Part shown: in pieces, positions 7,381 to 16,515 of the stretch
How the letters are laid out: every line of letters starts with the position of its first letter
How positions within the stretch are numbered: the stretch's first letter is position 1
From: Halanaerobiales bacterium
GTDB taxonomy: Bacteria > Bacillota > Halanaerobiia > Halanaerobiales > M55B127
Direction: 5' to 3'
DNA: 39,504 nt
NCBI GenBank assembly: GCA_021736945.1
Contig: JAIPEX010000010.1
Coordinates: forward strand, 1-39,504
Translations under genes and position numbers: made by a program
The notes under the pieces: model-generated
Database searches by the model: none
What the model saw: only the letters and a program-made list of their open reading frames with translations
Told to the model about the DNA's origin: nothing

Positions 7381-7792
7381 TATTGAAATGAAACATCAGG
7401 TCCACTTTAAGTCTATAAACTAATTAGCTTAGACATTACATCTTTATTAAAAAGAAAATTTGTTAAGCATTAAATAATATCTTTTATGAAACATAGTATG
7501 TTCAAAAAAAGGAAAAAAAGTTAATAATAAAGAATATATTATTATGTCAAGAAGTATTAATATTTATAGTATAAATGAAATTACAGAAGAAATAACCTCT
7601 AAATACTTAGGTTGTATTTACCTTATGGAATTTAAAATTTAAGAGAAGCAGTAAGAAAAGATTTCGTGAGTAAAAAGTGATATTTTCTCTACTGCTATTT
7701 TTATTATCAAATTTAAAAGATAATTGAATATAAAGACCACGCTAACATGTTGTGGTTTCTTATATTTCATATAAAAATATGAGGTGATGTCA
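7381..7792 (+). other. intergenic region between trkH and kdpF
   Basis: About 410 AT-rich bases. It contains the hairpin annotated at 7647-7705 and a smaller possible hairpin ACCAC/GTGGT near 7738-7755. I found no second c-di-AMP riboswitch motif, no clear consensus promoter for kdp and no coding region with a ribosome binding site. Confidence 0.5.
7647..7705 (+). terminator. probable intrinsic terminator or attenuator between trkH and kdp
   Basis: AGCAGTA followed by AGAAAA (7647-7659) pairs with TTTTCT-C-TACTGCT (7683-7696), leaving one bulged C, and is followed by ATTTTTATT. The loop is about 23 bases. It would separate the trk operon from kdpFABC, or act as an attenuator if kdp is reached by read-through. 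Confidence 0.55.
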
Positions 7793-7882
7793 ATGGATAT
7801 AGGTAATATAATTTTATTTATAGTTACAATATTTGTATTTGTTTATTTAATATATGTTTTATTTTTCCCTACTAAGTTTTAA
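7793..7882 (+). CDS. kdpF: KdpF, small subunit of K+-transporting ATPase
   Basis: A 29-residue hydrophobic peptide starting MDIGNII and ending FFPTKF, one membrane helix in total. Length, composition (short helix ending in a charged tail after a proline) and position 15 bases upstream of kdpA fit KdpF, which stabilises the KdpFABC complex. The ATG has AGGTGATG just upstream. It is below common gene-length cutoffs. Confidence 0.87.
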   Translation: MDIGNIILFIVTIFVFVYLIYVLFFPTKF

Positions 7883-7897
7883 GAAGGTGATGATTAT

Positions 7898-9631
7898 ATG
7901 TTAATTATTTTCAGTTTATTAGTTTTCTTTGTCGTATTAGCTTTTCTAGTTTATGTTTTTGGTGAGTACATAGCGTGGATTTATAAGGATGAAGCAAAAA
8001 GTAAAAGTGAGTTACCAAATTGGTTAAAGTGGCTTGATAAGTTAGAAAAACCCTTTAGCAGTATCGAAAATTGGATTTACAATTTTTTAAATCTAGATTC
8101 AGAAAAAGAAATGAATTGGAAAAAATACCTATATTCTATCTTGGTATTTAATGGATTACTTTTTGGATTACTATTTCTCATATTTAAATTCCAAGGGATA
8201 TTGCCTCTTAATTCATTAAATCTTGAAGGAATGAGTTGGAGTCAAGCTTTCCATACTGCTAGTACTTTTGTAACAAATACTAATCAACAGCATTATGGAG
8301 GAGAAATTCTTTCTACTTTTAGTCAAGTATTTGGAGTAGGACTAGCAATGTTCTTATCAGCTGCAACAGGCCTTGCATTAGCTCCTGCTTTTACAAGAGG
8401 AATTCAAAATGAAGAAGATGAGAGATTGGGTAATTTTTATCGGAATACAATTAAAGGTGCAATAAGATTTTTATTTCCGGTTTCTCTCATACTTGGTTTG
8501 TTTTTAATTGCCCAAGGTTCCCCACAATGGTTCGGTGGCGAAGTTATTGTTAATACTATTGAAGGTATTAAACAAACTTTAAAAATAGGTCCAGTGGCCG
8601 GAATAGAGTCAATTAAAATTTTGGGTACTAATGGTGGAGGATTTTTTGCAGCTAATGCCGCCCATCCATTTGAGAACCCAACTATACTATCAAATGTAGT
8701 ACTTAATCTTGTTCTTCTAGCTAGTCCAATGGCGGTAATATATGCATTTGGTATTTGGTTAGGAAAAAGAAGACATGGAGTAATTTTGATTTCTGCTCTA
8801 TTTGTAATATTTTTAGGATTACTATCTGTTAGTGTTATTGGCGAATTGCAACCTAATTCCGCTTTACAAGCTAGTGAACAGGGGATAACAGTTAATCAAG
8901 AGTTTGGAAATATGGAAGGTAAAGAAGTACGGTTTGGTCCCTCTCTAAGTGCACTATGGGCTGTTTCAACTACTTCTACAACTAATGGAGCGGTAAACAG
9001 TATGCATAATAGTTTTACAGCAATGGGATCCATGGGACCATTCTTAGCTATGGCGATGAATTGTCTCTTCAATGGAATTGGAGTAGGTCTTTTAAATCTT
9101 ATGACCTATATCTTCATATGTGTGTTCATTGCTGGTTTAATGATAGGAAGAGCACCACAATATATTGGGAAACAAATTGAGTGGCGTGAAGTAAAAGTTG
9201 CTGCAATGATAATATTATTACTGCCAATATTAGTACTTATTCCTACTTCAATTGCAGTTATAACTGAAGCTGGTACTTCTGCTATAAATAACCCTGGATT
9301 TAGAGGCTTTGCCGAAGTATTATATGAAATGTTTTCGGCAGCTGCGAATAATGGTAGTGGATTTGAAGGCCTGATGGATAATAGTACCTTTTACAATACG
9401 ATTAATGGTTTTGTGATATTACTAGGGCGTTACTTACCAATATTTGGTCAAATATTGATTGCGGGTTATTTATCCAAGAAAAAAATTAGACCAGAAACAG
9501 AAGGTACACTTGGAGTTGAAAACTTTTCTTTCTTGATACTATTTATTGGAGTAATGATTATAATTGGTGGCTTAATCTTTATGCCAGCCTTAGCAGTCGG
9601 ACCAGTTGCTGAAATGTTAGGAGGTATGTAG
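7898..9631 (+). CDS. kdpA: KdpA, potassium-translocating subunit
   Basis: A 577-residue membrane protein of normal KdpA length and a member of the same pore superfamily as TrkH. Selectivity-filter regions are visible: [41 protein letters not shown] and [11 protein letters not shown]. KdpA captures K+ and passes it to KdpB in the high-affinity, ATP-driven uptake complex. The start ATG has AAGGTGATG upstream. Its stop is separated from kdpB by one base, indicating translational coupling. Confidence 0.97.
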   Translation: MLIIFSLLVFFVVLAFLVYVFGEYIAWIYKDEAKSKSELPNWLKWLDKLEKPFSSIENWIYNFLNLDSEKEMNWKKYLYSILVFNGLLFGLLFLIFKFQGILPLNSLNLEGMSWSQAFHTASTFVTNTNQQHYGGEILSTFSQVFGVGLAMFLSAATGLALAPAFTRGIQNEEDERLGNFYRNTIKGAIRFLFPVSLILGLFLIAQGSPQWFGGEVIVNTIEGIKQTLKIGPVAGIESIKILGTNGGGFFAANAAHPFENPTILSNVVLNLVLLASPMAVIYAFGIWLGKRRHGVILISALFVIFLGLLSVSVIGELQPNSALQASEQGITVNQEFGNMEGKEVRFGPSLSALWAVSTTSTTNGAVNSMHNSFTAMGSMGPFLAMAMNCLFNGIGVGLLNLMTYIFICVFIAGLMIGRAPQYIGKQIEWREVKVAAMIILLLPILVLIPTSIAVITEAGTSAINNPGFRGFAEVLYEMFSAAANNGSGFEGLMDNSTFYNTINGFVILLGRYLPIFGQILIAGYLSKKKIRPETEGTLGVENFSFLILFIGVMIIIGGLIFMPALAVGPVAEMLGGM

Positions 9632-9632
9632 T

Positions 9633-11672
9633 ATGAACTTTGATATAGATTGGGAACAACAGTGGACTGCTATTAAACAATCTTTTATAAAACTTGATCC
9701 CACATATTTAATAAAAAATCCAGTTTTGTTTGTGGTAGAAATTTGTACTATATTAACAATAATTTTAACTTTTTATCCACCGCTTTTTAATGGACAAGAG
9801 CCTATTTGGTATTATTCAACGATCACTTTTATATTAATATTTACATTATTATTTGCTAATTATGCTGAATCCCTTGCAGCTCTGCAGGGGGAAGCACATG
9901 CCGATAGTTTGAGAGCTTTACAGGTTGAAACTGATGGGAAAAGATTAAAAGAAGATATGCCATTAGAAGATATTACTGAAGATGATTATGAGGTAGTACC
10001 CAGTGATGAGATTCAAAAAGGTGATATTGTTTTTGTTGACAAAGGAGATATTATTCCTAGAGATGGTAGTGTAATTGAAGGAAGTGCTTCAGTAGATGAA
10101 TCTGCTATAACAGGGGAATCAGAACCAGTTATTAGAGAAAGTGGTGGAGATAGAAACTCTGTTACTGAAGGTACAGAAGTTTTAAGTGATAAGATCAAAG
10201 TCGAGGTTACTGCCGAAGTAGGAGAGTCTTTTTTAGACCGTATGATTGGATTGGTTGAAACTGCTTCAAGGCAGAAAACCCCAAATGAGATCTCTATGAC
10301 TTTGCTACTAGCAAGTTTTACCTTCATATATCTCGCTGCTGTAGTTACGATGAGATTCTTTGGGATGTATATCGATATGGATGTAGATGTAGCAAATTTA
10401 ATTGCCTTGCTTATAGGTTTAATGCCCACAACGATAGGTGCTCTTTTAGCTTCGATACGAATAGCAGGTATGACTAGGGTAACCCGGGAAAATATAATTG
10501 CGAAATCAGGGAAAGCTGTTGAGTCAGCTGGTGACCTTGATACTTTAATCCTTGATAAAACTGGAACAATAACAACTGGTGAAAGAATAGCAGAAGATTT
10601 TATTGCAATTGGCGATGAGGATGAAGAAGAACTTTTCAAAGCGTGTTTACAATCTTCATATTTTGATGAGACTCCTGAAGGTAGATCTATAGTTAACCTG
10701 GCCCATGATAAAGGGGTAGATATTGATGAGAGTGAAATTAAAAAGGAAAATTTTGTAGAATTTTCCGCTAAATCCAGGATGAGTGGAATAGATTTACCTA
10801 ATGGTACAGAGATTAGAAAAGGAGCAGTTGAAGCAGTAAAAGAATATGCAAATGAAACTCCGGAAGGTTTAACTGAAAAAGCGAATGAAATAGCTGATAA
10901 TGGAGGAACTCCTTTAGCTGTTTCTGTAGATAAAAAAATACTTGGACTAATCGAATTACAGGATGAATTAAAATTAGGTATTAAAGAAAGAATAAAAGAA
11001 TTACAGGAAATGGGAGTCGAAACTATAATGGCTACCGGAGATAATGAAAGAACTGCTCGTTATGTAGCTAAACAAGCAGGCATTGATGAATATTATGCCG
11101 AATTCAAACCTGAAGAAAAAATCGATTTAGTTGAAAAAATACAAAAAGAAGGTAAGTTAATTGGAATGACAGGTGATGGTACCAATGATGCTCCTGCTTT
11201 AGCTAAAGCAGATGTTGGTTTAGCTATGCAAGCTGGTACCAATGCGGCTAAAGAAGCAGGTAACATGGTGGACTTAGATTCTGATCCTACTAAACTAATT
11301 GAGGTTGTTGCTGTAGGTAAGCAATTATTAATGACTAGAGGATCATTAACTACATTTAGTATTGCTAATGATGTTTCAAGGTATTTTGCTTTAGTACCTG
11401 CTATATTTAGTGCCGGAATACCTAGTTTACAACATTTGAATATTTTAAGCCTTCATTCACCACAAAGTGTTGTTATTGCTTCCTTGATATATAACTCCCT
11501 TATTATACCATTTTTAATTCCATTAGCTATGAAAGGGGTCAATTATCAAGCTGAGAGCTCGGCCAAATTACTTAGGAAGAATCTATTTATGTATGGTGGA
11601 GCAGGTTTAATAGCACCCTTTATTTCAATAAAACTAATTGATTTGTTATTAGTAACTTTGGGGGTTTTCTAA
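9633..11672 (+). CDS. kdpB: KdpB, P-type ATPase subunit
   Basis: A 679-residue P-type ATPase. Phosphorylation motif DKTGTIT carries D308, the actuator motif TGES is at 160-163, and the hinge reads [11 protein letters not shown]. The GDNERTA and KPEEK blocks are typical of KdpB. It hydrolyses ATP to drive K+ transport through KdpA. The serine of TGES, which is an inhibitory phosphorylation site in E. coli KdpB, is present here (S163). kdpB is tightly packed between kdpA and kdpC with no spacer. Confidence 0.97.
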   Translation: MNFDIDWEQQWTAIKQSFIKLDPTYLIKNPVLFVVEICTILTIILTFYPPLFNGQEPIWYYSTITFILIFTLLFANYAESLAALQGEAHADSLRALQVETDGKRLKEDMPLEDITEDDYEVVPSDEIQKGDIVFVDKGDIIPRDGSVIEGSASVDESAITGESEPVIRESGGDRNSVTEGTEVLSDKIKVEVTAEVGESFLDRMIGLVETASRQKTPNEISMTLLLASFTFIYLAAVVTMRFFGMYIDMDVDVANLIALLIGLMPTTIGALLASIRIAGMTRVTRENIIAKSGKAVESAGDLDTLILDKTGTITTGERIAEDFIAIGDEDEEELFKACLQSSYFDETPEGRSIVNLAHDKGVDIDESEIKKENFVEFSAKSRMSGIDLPNGTEIRKGAVEAVKEYANETPEGLTEKANEIADNGGTPLAVSVDKKILGLIELQDELKLGIKERIKELQEMGVETIMATGDNERTARYVAKQAGIDEYYAEFKPEEKIDLVEKIQKEGKLIGMTGDGTNDAPALAKADVGLAMQAGTNAAKEAGNMVDLDSDPTKLIEVVAVGKQLLMTRGSLTTFSIANDVSRYFALVPAIFSAGIPSLQHLNILSLHSPQSVVIASLIYNSLIIPFLIPLAMKGVNYQAESSAKLLRKNLFMYGGAGLIAPFISIKLIDLLLVTLGVF

Positions 11673-12245
11673 ATGAATATTAAAAAAAATATAATGGTTT
11701 CTTTAAAGTTAATTTTAGTTGGGATAATCGTTTTCTCAGTAATATATCCCTTATTACTAGGGGGACTCGGGCAAATCTGGGGTAGCAAAGCTAAAGGAAG
11801 TTTAGTTAAATATGACAATGAAATAGTTGGTTCTTCTTTAATTGGACAAAACTTTGAAGACCCCAAATATTTTACTGGTAGAGTTTCCTCTATCAAATAT
11901 GATAGTAATAGATCTAGTAGTGCTAATTTAGCTCCTAGTAATCCACTTTTAACTGAAAGATTGAAAAAAGATCTTTCTGAATTTAATAAAAGATACGATA
12001 TTGAGAATAACACCGTACCAGCTGACATTGTAACAGAATCGGGATCAGGGCTTGATCCACATATTAGTTCAGAAGCTGCATATATGCAGGCTAGTGTAGT
12101 GGCAAAGCAAAATAATTTAGATGAAGAAGTGGTAAATAATTTAATTGAAGAACATACTGAGGGAAAATTATTAGGTATGTTTGGACAGGAAAGAGTCAAT
12201 GTATTGAAATTAAACTTAAGCCTCAAAGAGGTGGTGGATAAATGA
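11673..12245 (+). CDS. kdpC: KdpC subunit of K+-transporting ATPase
   Basis: A 190-residue protein with one N-terminal membrane helix (about residues 10-32) and the conserved KdpC blocks GSSLIGQNF, FTGRVSS, SNLAPSNP-like (ANLAPSNP), and SGSGLDPHISSEAA. KdpC assists ATP binding by KdpB. It starts directly at the kdpB stop and overlaps the next gene by 4 bases (ATGA). Confidence 0.97.
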   Translation: MNIKKNIMVSLKLILVGIIVFSVIYPLLLGGLGQIWGSKAKGSLVKYDNEIVGSSLIGQNFEDPKYFTGRVSSIKYDSNRSSSANLAPSNPLLTERLKKDLSEFNKRYDIENNTVPADIVTESGSGLDPHISSEAAYMQASVVAKQNNLDEEVVNNLIEEHTEGKLLGMFGQERVNVLKLNLSLKEVVDK

Positions 12246-13069
12246 TTTCTAAAAAAGGAAATGGCAAATGGACAGGATATGAAAAGATATTATTACCCCT
12301 AGGACATAAGGCTGATATTAATAATCTTACCAACCTCACTTCTTTTTTGATAGAGAAAAGAAAAGGTGAAGTTGAGTTAATACATGTTATGCCGGAAGGA
12401 CAGTATTCAAGAGTTCCAAAAGAGTGGAGAGAAGGTTCTAAACGGGTTACTGAAAGTCATCACAGGATGATGACATTAGGTATCCACAGCAATCGTAAAA
12501 TGACTACAGCTAAATCTGTAGAAAGAGGTATTTTAGAAGAAGCATATGATATTGATGCTGATGCTATTATATTAGGGTGGGGACCTAAACCTAAAAGTAA
12601 TATATCAAATATGGCTTCACATATTATGAATAATTCTCATTGTGATGTGATTATATATAAAAACAGAAATGATCTTGATGATATTAATAATATCCTTTAT
12701 CCGATTGCTTTTGAACCTGACCCAAGTAGGATGAATTTGATTTCTAGAATTATTGAAGAAACTGGAGCTCAATTAACAATTGCTCATATGATAGATAAAT
12801 ATGGTGGCAATGAACAAAAAGGCCAGAATTTACTTGATAGAGCTGTAAAAGATGCAAAAAATTATGATATAGAAGCTGAATCCTTGCTATTAAAAGGTAA
12901 AGATGTTGAGGATGAAGTAGGAAAAGTATCAGAAGACTTTGATCTATTAATAATAGGTCCATCTGGTGATTGGTGGGTTTACCAAACATTATTTGGTAAA
13001 AAGACCGATAAAATTGCTTCAAAAGCTAAATGTTCGATTCTGTTACATAAATATAGTAAAGAAGAATAA
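12242..13069 (+). CDS. tandem universal-stress-protein (UspA-like) protein coupled to kdp
   Basis: A 275-residue soluble protein made of two Usp-like alpha/beta domains, about 15-140 and 145-272. The first domain begins YEKILLPLG and ends DVIIYKN; the second ends in the IIGPSGDWWVYQTLFGKKTDKIA region, which resembles but does not exactly match the Usp nucleotide-binding G-x2-G-x9-G(S/T) motif. It overlaps kdpC by 4 bases, so it belongs to the kdp operon. In many bacteria a Usp domain is part of the KdpD sensor; here no kdpD or kdpE is present and this stand-alone protein may take over a sensing role. That role is inference. Confidence 0.82.
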   Translation: MISKKGNGKWTGYEKILLPLGHKADINNLTNLTSFLIEKRKGEVELIHVMPEGQYSRVPKEWREGSKRVTESHHRMMTLGIHSNRKMTTAKSVERGILEEAYDIDADAIILGWGPKPKSNISNMASHIMNNSHCDVIIYKNRNDLDDINNILYPIAFEPDPSRMNLISRIIEETGAQLTIAHMIDKYGGNEQKGQNLLDRAVKDAKNYDIEAESLLLKGKDVEDEVGKVSEDFDLLIIGPSGDWWVYQTLFGKKTDKIASKAKCSILLHKYSKEE

Positions 13070-13387
13070 TAAGAATTTATAATAGTTAATAAAATAATGC
13101 AGTAATAAATATCAGCCCCTCTAAAAAAAGAGGGGCTTTAAGTTTTTAAATTTAATAAGAGTAGATTGTGTAGAAAATATGATTAGTATTATAGAAAAGT
13201 TTTGTCTTTTTTATTTATTCTATTTATTTTTAACTTTTTTTGCAAAATAAGAACTAAGATTTTTAAAAGAAAATTATAAAAAATTCAACGAGAGCTAGAA
13301 ACATTTTCAAATATATTTATAAATTATTAGTTTTAACTTTAATTGTTTGGCATTAAAATTAGGAGAGAAGGGAAGTAAAATAACAAT
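13070..13387 (+). other. intergenic region downstream of the kdp operon
   Basis: About 320 bases. It contains the strong terminator at 13114-13150; the remainder is AT-rich without a convincing consensus promoter. A purine-rich stretch AGGAGAGAAGGGA at 13361-13373 is the likely, somewhat distant, ribosome binding region of the LysM gene. Confidence 0.5.
13114..13150 (+). terminator. intrinsic terminator of the kdp operon
   Basis: Perfect 9-bp stem AGCCCCTCT (13114-13122) / AGAGGGGCT (13129-13137) with an A-rich loop, followed by TTAAGTTTTT. It lies 45 bases after the Usp gene stop. Confidence 0.9.
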
Positions 13388-14077
13388 ATGAAAGTCAAAA
13401 TTGTTTTATTATTAATTATATTTTTGTTTTTTTCTTATTCTACTCAAACTATTTACTCAGCTGAAATTTATTATGACGAACAGAATAATGAATTTCAATA
13501 TATTATAAGAAAAAATGACACTTTATATGAAATTTCACGTTTATTAAATATAAATTTAGCTAAGTTAAAGAAAAGAAATAGTGAACTTGATCCTAGAAAT
13601 TTAAAAATCGGTACTGAAATTAATATAAGTATAGATAAAGACTTGAATTATCATATTGTTAAGCCTGGTGATAACATTTGGAAAATTAGTCAAAAAACTA
13701 ATTTAACTGCTGAAGATATCATAGCATACAACCAGATTGAAAATCCGGATAAAATCATACCTGGTGAAGTAATATTAATTCCATCGATTATTAAAAGTAA
13801 CCATAATGTAAAGGTTATGAAATTTAATAAAATAAACAATGGAGTTTATGTTTCAGGAGTTGCCAGGGTTTTTGAAGCTACAGTAAATTATGTGTTGGAA
13901 ACTGAATATGGAAAAGTTTTAAAGAAAGGTTTTACTACAGCAGCAATTGGAGCTCCTCATTGGGGGAAATTTGAATTTGAGGTATGCAGGATACCAAATG
14001 AGGCATATTATATTGTTATATTTACAACGAGTGCTAAAGATGGTTCAAAACAAAATGAAATAAAATTACAGTTATAA
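13388..14077 (+). CDS. secreted LysM-LysM-Gmad2 domain protein
   Basis: A 229-residue protein with an N-terminal signal peptide (hydrophobic core about residues 4-22, ending near YSAE). Two LysM peptidoglycan-binding repeats follow: the first around YIIRKNDTLYEISRLLNIN, the second around YHIVKPGDNIWKISQKTNL. The C-terminal 90 residues match the Gmad2 (immunoglobulin-like, spore-germination-associated) pattern, with SGVARVFEATV, GFTTAAIGAPHWGKFEFEV and a final beta-strand. It is likely exported and bound to the cell wall. The precise role is unknown. Single gene, same strand as kdp. Confidence 0.85.
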   Translation: MKVKIVLLLIIFLFFSYSTQTIYSAEIYYDEQNNEFQYIIRKNDTLYEISRLLNINLAKLKKRNSELDPRNLKIGTEINISIDKDLNYHIVKPGDNIWKISQKTNLTAEDIIAYNQIENPDKIIPGEVILIPSIIKSNHNVKVMKFNKINNGVYVSGVARVFEATVNYVLETEYGKVLKKGFTTAAIGAPHWGKFEFEVCRIPNEAYYIVIFTTSAKDGSKQNEIKLQL

Positions 14078-14535
14078 TGAAGATAATTTTACACATTAAA
14101 GATGAATTAATCAATATTATTAATATAATTTATATCATATAATGTTTTAGTATAGTTGGAATAATTGTTGAAACATTTCTTTGTGTTTTTATTAAAAAGT
14201 TCTTGGTTTATAATTACTGAAAAGACAAGTGTGGTTATTTTTTTGAATTGAATTTCTTATAGAATAATATTTATTTAATTAATGTCTATTATTGTATCTA
14301 ACATTTAAGATATGAAATAGAAAAATCGATTAAGAAGGTTGTTTTTTATTAACGTGATAAAAAGAACCTTATTAATATACTGCAATCTTATCTAAATATT
14401 AATTTTATCGATTAATTATTTATGATTTAATAAATAACAAATATTTTGCAGGTTAAAACATTTGCAATTTAATATTGTTAATATTAAAATAAAGAGGAAC
14501 TTTAAAAGAGCGGTTAACTAACAGGAGGGTATGTA
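14078..14535 (+). other. AT-rich intergenic region
   Basis: About 460 bases without a supported gene. I see no T-run-followed hairpin, RNA motif or repeat. The only clear element is the ribosome binding site AGGAGGG at 14523-14529 for the next gene. Confidence 0.5.
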
Positions 14536-15189
14536 TTGAGAAAAGGAGATATTACATGGTTGTTATTATTATTTAGTATAATATTGTTTTTAGCTATACC
14601 TAATACAAGGGAGCTATTTAAAATGGCTACTAGCTCATATCCATATTTAATGGGATTTATAAAGTTTGCGATTTTAGCAACTATGGGGGAATTTTTAACA
14701 TTAAGAATTGTAGACAAGAAATGGGAAGTTCCCGTGGGTGTATATTATAGAATTATTATTTGGGGTATATTAGGGGTAGTTATTGTATTAGTTTTTGATC
14801 TGTTTAACTCTGGAGTTGAAAGATTATTAATTAAAGACATGTTGCCGGGTAGTAGTACAGGTTTCGCTCTGGCATTTTTTACTAGTTTTCTAATGAATAT
14901 GATTTTTGCACCAACAATGATGGCTTTTCACTCTATTACAGATACTTATATAGATTTAAAGTTTGAAGAAAATAAGCAGGAGGTAAATTTGAAAAAAGTT
15001 GTGGAGGAAGTTAGTTGGAGTCATTTTGTTTCTTTTGTTGTTTTGAAAACAATACCACTTTTCTGGATTCCTGCTCATACAATTGTTTTTTTACTTCCTG
15101 AAGAGTACAGGATAATCACTGCAGCATTTTTATCAATGGCTTTAGGGGCAATATTAGCATTTGCTAGTAAAAAGGGAAGAATTAGTTAA
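14536..15189 (+). CDS. integral membrane protein of unknown function
   Basis: A 217-residue protein with about five to six hydrophobic segments (near 8-24, 38-55, 70-92, 110-130, 165-185, 192-210). The start is TTG 14536, placed 6 bases after AGGAGGG; the ATG at 14531 is followed at once by a stop. The C-terminal segment FWIPAHTIVFLLPEEYRI followed by a small-residue-rich helix faintly recalls the Mpv17/PMP22 signature (tryptophan/proline segment, then a P-x3-R motif), but I would not assign that family with confidence. It is flanked by large AT-rich gaps, so probably monocistronic. Confidence 0.75.
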   Translation: MRKGDITWLLLLFSIILFLAIPNTRELFKMATSSYPYLMGFIKFAILATMGEFLTLRIVDKKWEVPVGVYYRIIIWGILGVVIVLVFDLFNSGVERLLIKDMLPGSSTGFALAFFTSFLMNMIFAPTMMAFHSITDTYIDLKFEENKQEVNLKKVVEEVSWSHFVSFVVLKTIPLFWIPAHTIVFLLPEEYRIITAAFLSMALGAILAFASKKGRIS

Positions 15190-15233
15190 GATTACTTGTG
15201 AAATCTAATTTTTATTAGGATACAGCTAGCAGT

Positions 15234-15262
15234 GTGAAAACTATGTAGTCATATGTTATAAT
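15234..15262 (+). promoter_or_regulatory. possible promoter of the alpha/beta hydrolase gene
   Basis: Perfect -10 box TATAAT at 15257-15262, 30 bases before the start codon. The matching -35 region with a 17-base spacer is GTGAAA (15234-15239), a weak match. Confidence 0.45.
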
Positions 15263-15292
15263 ATTCTTACAAATTTAGAGGAGGAATATAAA

Positions 15293-16096
15293 ATGCCTAA
15301 AGAAGAAATCAATGGAGTCGAAATTTATTATGAATTAAGTGGCAAGGGAAAAGACAATATTGCCTTTTTAAATGGTATAGCCATGCAAACGGCTTTATGG
15401 GAGGCTCAAGAAAAACATTTTCAAGACAATTATCAAGTTTTACTCCATGATTTTCGCGGTCAGGGTCAATCTTCACTAAAACCAAACAATTTTACATTTA
15501 AACAACATGCTGATGATTTTAATAAATTATTAGAAGAACTAGATATAGATAAGATACATGTAGTGGGTGTTTCATATGGTGCAGAAGTTGCTATGCAATT
15601 TGCATTGCAATATCCAAAAAAAGTGTCTTCTTTAGTTTTAGGAACTGCTGTTAGCGAGATAAAACCTTTATTGAAAGCCAAAATAGAATCTTGGATAATG
15701 GCTGCTGAGACATATAACGGTGAGTTATTTTTTAAAGTAATGGCTCCTTATGTTTATTCGAACAGTTTTTATGAAGAAAATGGGGAATGGTTAGAAAATA
15801 GGGCTGTACAATTTGGGAGAATAGTAAATAAAGAATGGTTAGAGGCTTTTATTAGTCTTTCTAAAAACTTTTTAACTTTAGATATTACAAATAAACTATC
15901 AAATATAAAGGTTCCAACATTAGTAATTTCAGGAGAAGAAGATATTCTTAAACCACCCTATTATGGAAAGATAATTAAAAACGAAATTCCTAATTCCAAA
16001 TTTAAAATAATAGATAATGCGGCTCATGGTCTTTTTGCTGAAAAGCCGATGGAATTTAATCAATTAGTAGGTGAATTTATAAAAAATAATGTATAA
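15293..16096 (+). CDS. alpha/beta hydrolase
   Basis: A 267-residue alpha/beta hydrolase. The oxyanion region is FLNGIAMQT, the nucleophile elbow is GVSYGAE with serine near residue 95, the acid is probably the aspartate of GEEDILKPP, and the catalytic histidine is in NAAHGLFAEKP. The N-terminal strand INGVEIYYELSG and the FRGQGQS turn are typical of small esterases, lactonases and haloperoxidase-like hydrolases. Substrate cannot be read from sequence. ATG with GAGGAGG upstream; followed by a terminator. Confidence 0.92.
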   Translation: MPKEEINGVEIYYELSGKGKDNIAFLNGIAMQTALWEAQEKHFQDNYQVLLHDFRGQGQSSLKPNNFTFKQHADDFNKLLEELDIDKIHVVGVSYGAEVAMQFALQYPKKVSSLVLGTAVSEIKPLLKAKIESWIMAAETYNGELFFKVMAPYVYSNSFYEENGEWLENRAVQFGRIVNKEWLEAFISLSKNFLTLDITNKLSNIKVPTLVISGEEDILKPPYYGKIIKNEIPNSKFKIIDNAAHGLFAEKPMEFNQLVGEFIKNNV

Positions 16097-16170
16097 ACAG
16101 TATTATAATAATTAAAGTTATAGTTGGGAAAAAGGTTTTTATTTTAATATTACTTTACATACAAACCATT

Positions 16171-16210
16171 AAAATCCCTTTTTGTCAATGTTGGACATTT
16201 GGGATTTTTT
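16171..16210 (+). terminator. intrinsic terminator after the alpha/beta hydrolase gene
   Basis: AAAATCCC (16171-16178) pairs with GGGATTTT (16201-16208), with an inner TGTC/GACA helix, followed by a T-run. It lies 75 bases after the hydrolase stop. Confidence 0.75.
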
Positions 16211-16435
16211 ATTTTATATTTCAACTGTAATGTATTATTGTTTTTAAAGTTTTATTAAAATTTGATATCAAATTAAACTTTAAAATAAATATATGAAAAA
16301 TAGTTATATTTTAGTTGAAATAACTAAAGGTATAACTCATTTTTTCTGCAAATATAAGGTATGATAGAAATATTAAAAAATTATTTTAAGATTTATTTAA
16401 ATACCCAAATAAAAGAATAATTAGGTTTATTTAAT

Positions 16436-16465
16436 TATAATTAGAATGGTAGGACATATGTCCTA
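16436..16465 (+). promoter_or_regulatory. -10 box and palindromic operator upstream of SulP gene
   Basis: TATAAT at 16436-16441 is followed 8 bases later by the perfect 16-base palindrome TAGGACATATGTCCTA (16450-16465). The palindrome covers the expected transcription start, a common operator position. The -35 region is not a good match, so activator dependence is also possible. The regulator is not identified. Confidence 0.6.
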
Positions 16466-16515
16466 AATGTAATTTCAAAAAACAACTGACTAAAATAAAA
16501 GTAATGGTGAGAATT

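Larger units (their letters stand above)
16097..16515 (+). other. intergenic region before the SulP gene
   Basis: About 420 bases. It contains the terminator of the hydrolase gene (16171-16210), a -10-like TATAAT at 16436-16441 and a perfect 16-bp palindrome at 16450-16465. Otherwise it is AT-rich sequence with no supported gene. Confidence 0.55.

Noticed and set aside
7544-7642. A 32-codon open frame in the gap before kdpF, possible leader peptide
   Set aside because: No ribosome binding site upstream, composition like random AT-rich DNA, and no recognisable pattern.
7381-7792. Second c-di-AMP riboswitch upstream of kdp
   Set aside because: None of the conserved ydaO/yuaA blocks found at 1640-1760 occur here.
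10013-10639. A 208-codon minus-strand frame inside kdpB
   Set aside because: It lies opposite a fully conserved P-type ATPase region including the DKTGT motif; serine-rich translation is typical of an antisense shadow.
11669-12226. A 185-codon minus-strand frame inside kdpC
   Set aside because: kdpC on the plus strand is intact and conserved; the minus-strand product shows no family pattern or ribosome binding site.
12242-13069. Truncated KdpD sensor kinase
   Set aside because: The protein has only two Usp-like domains; neither the KdpD N-terminal Walker region nor a kinase domain is seen, and the frame is intact.
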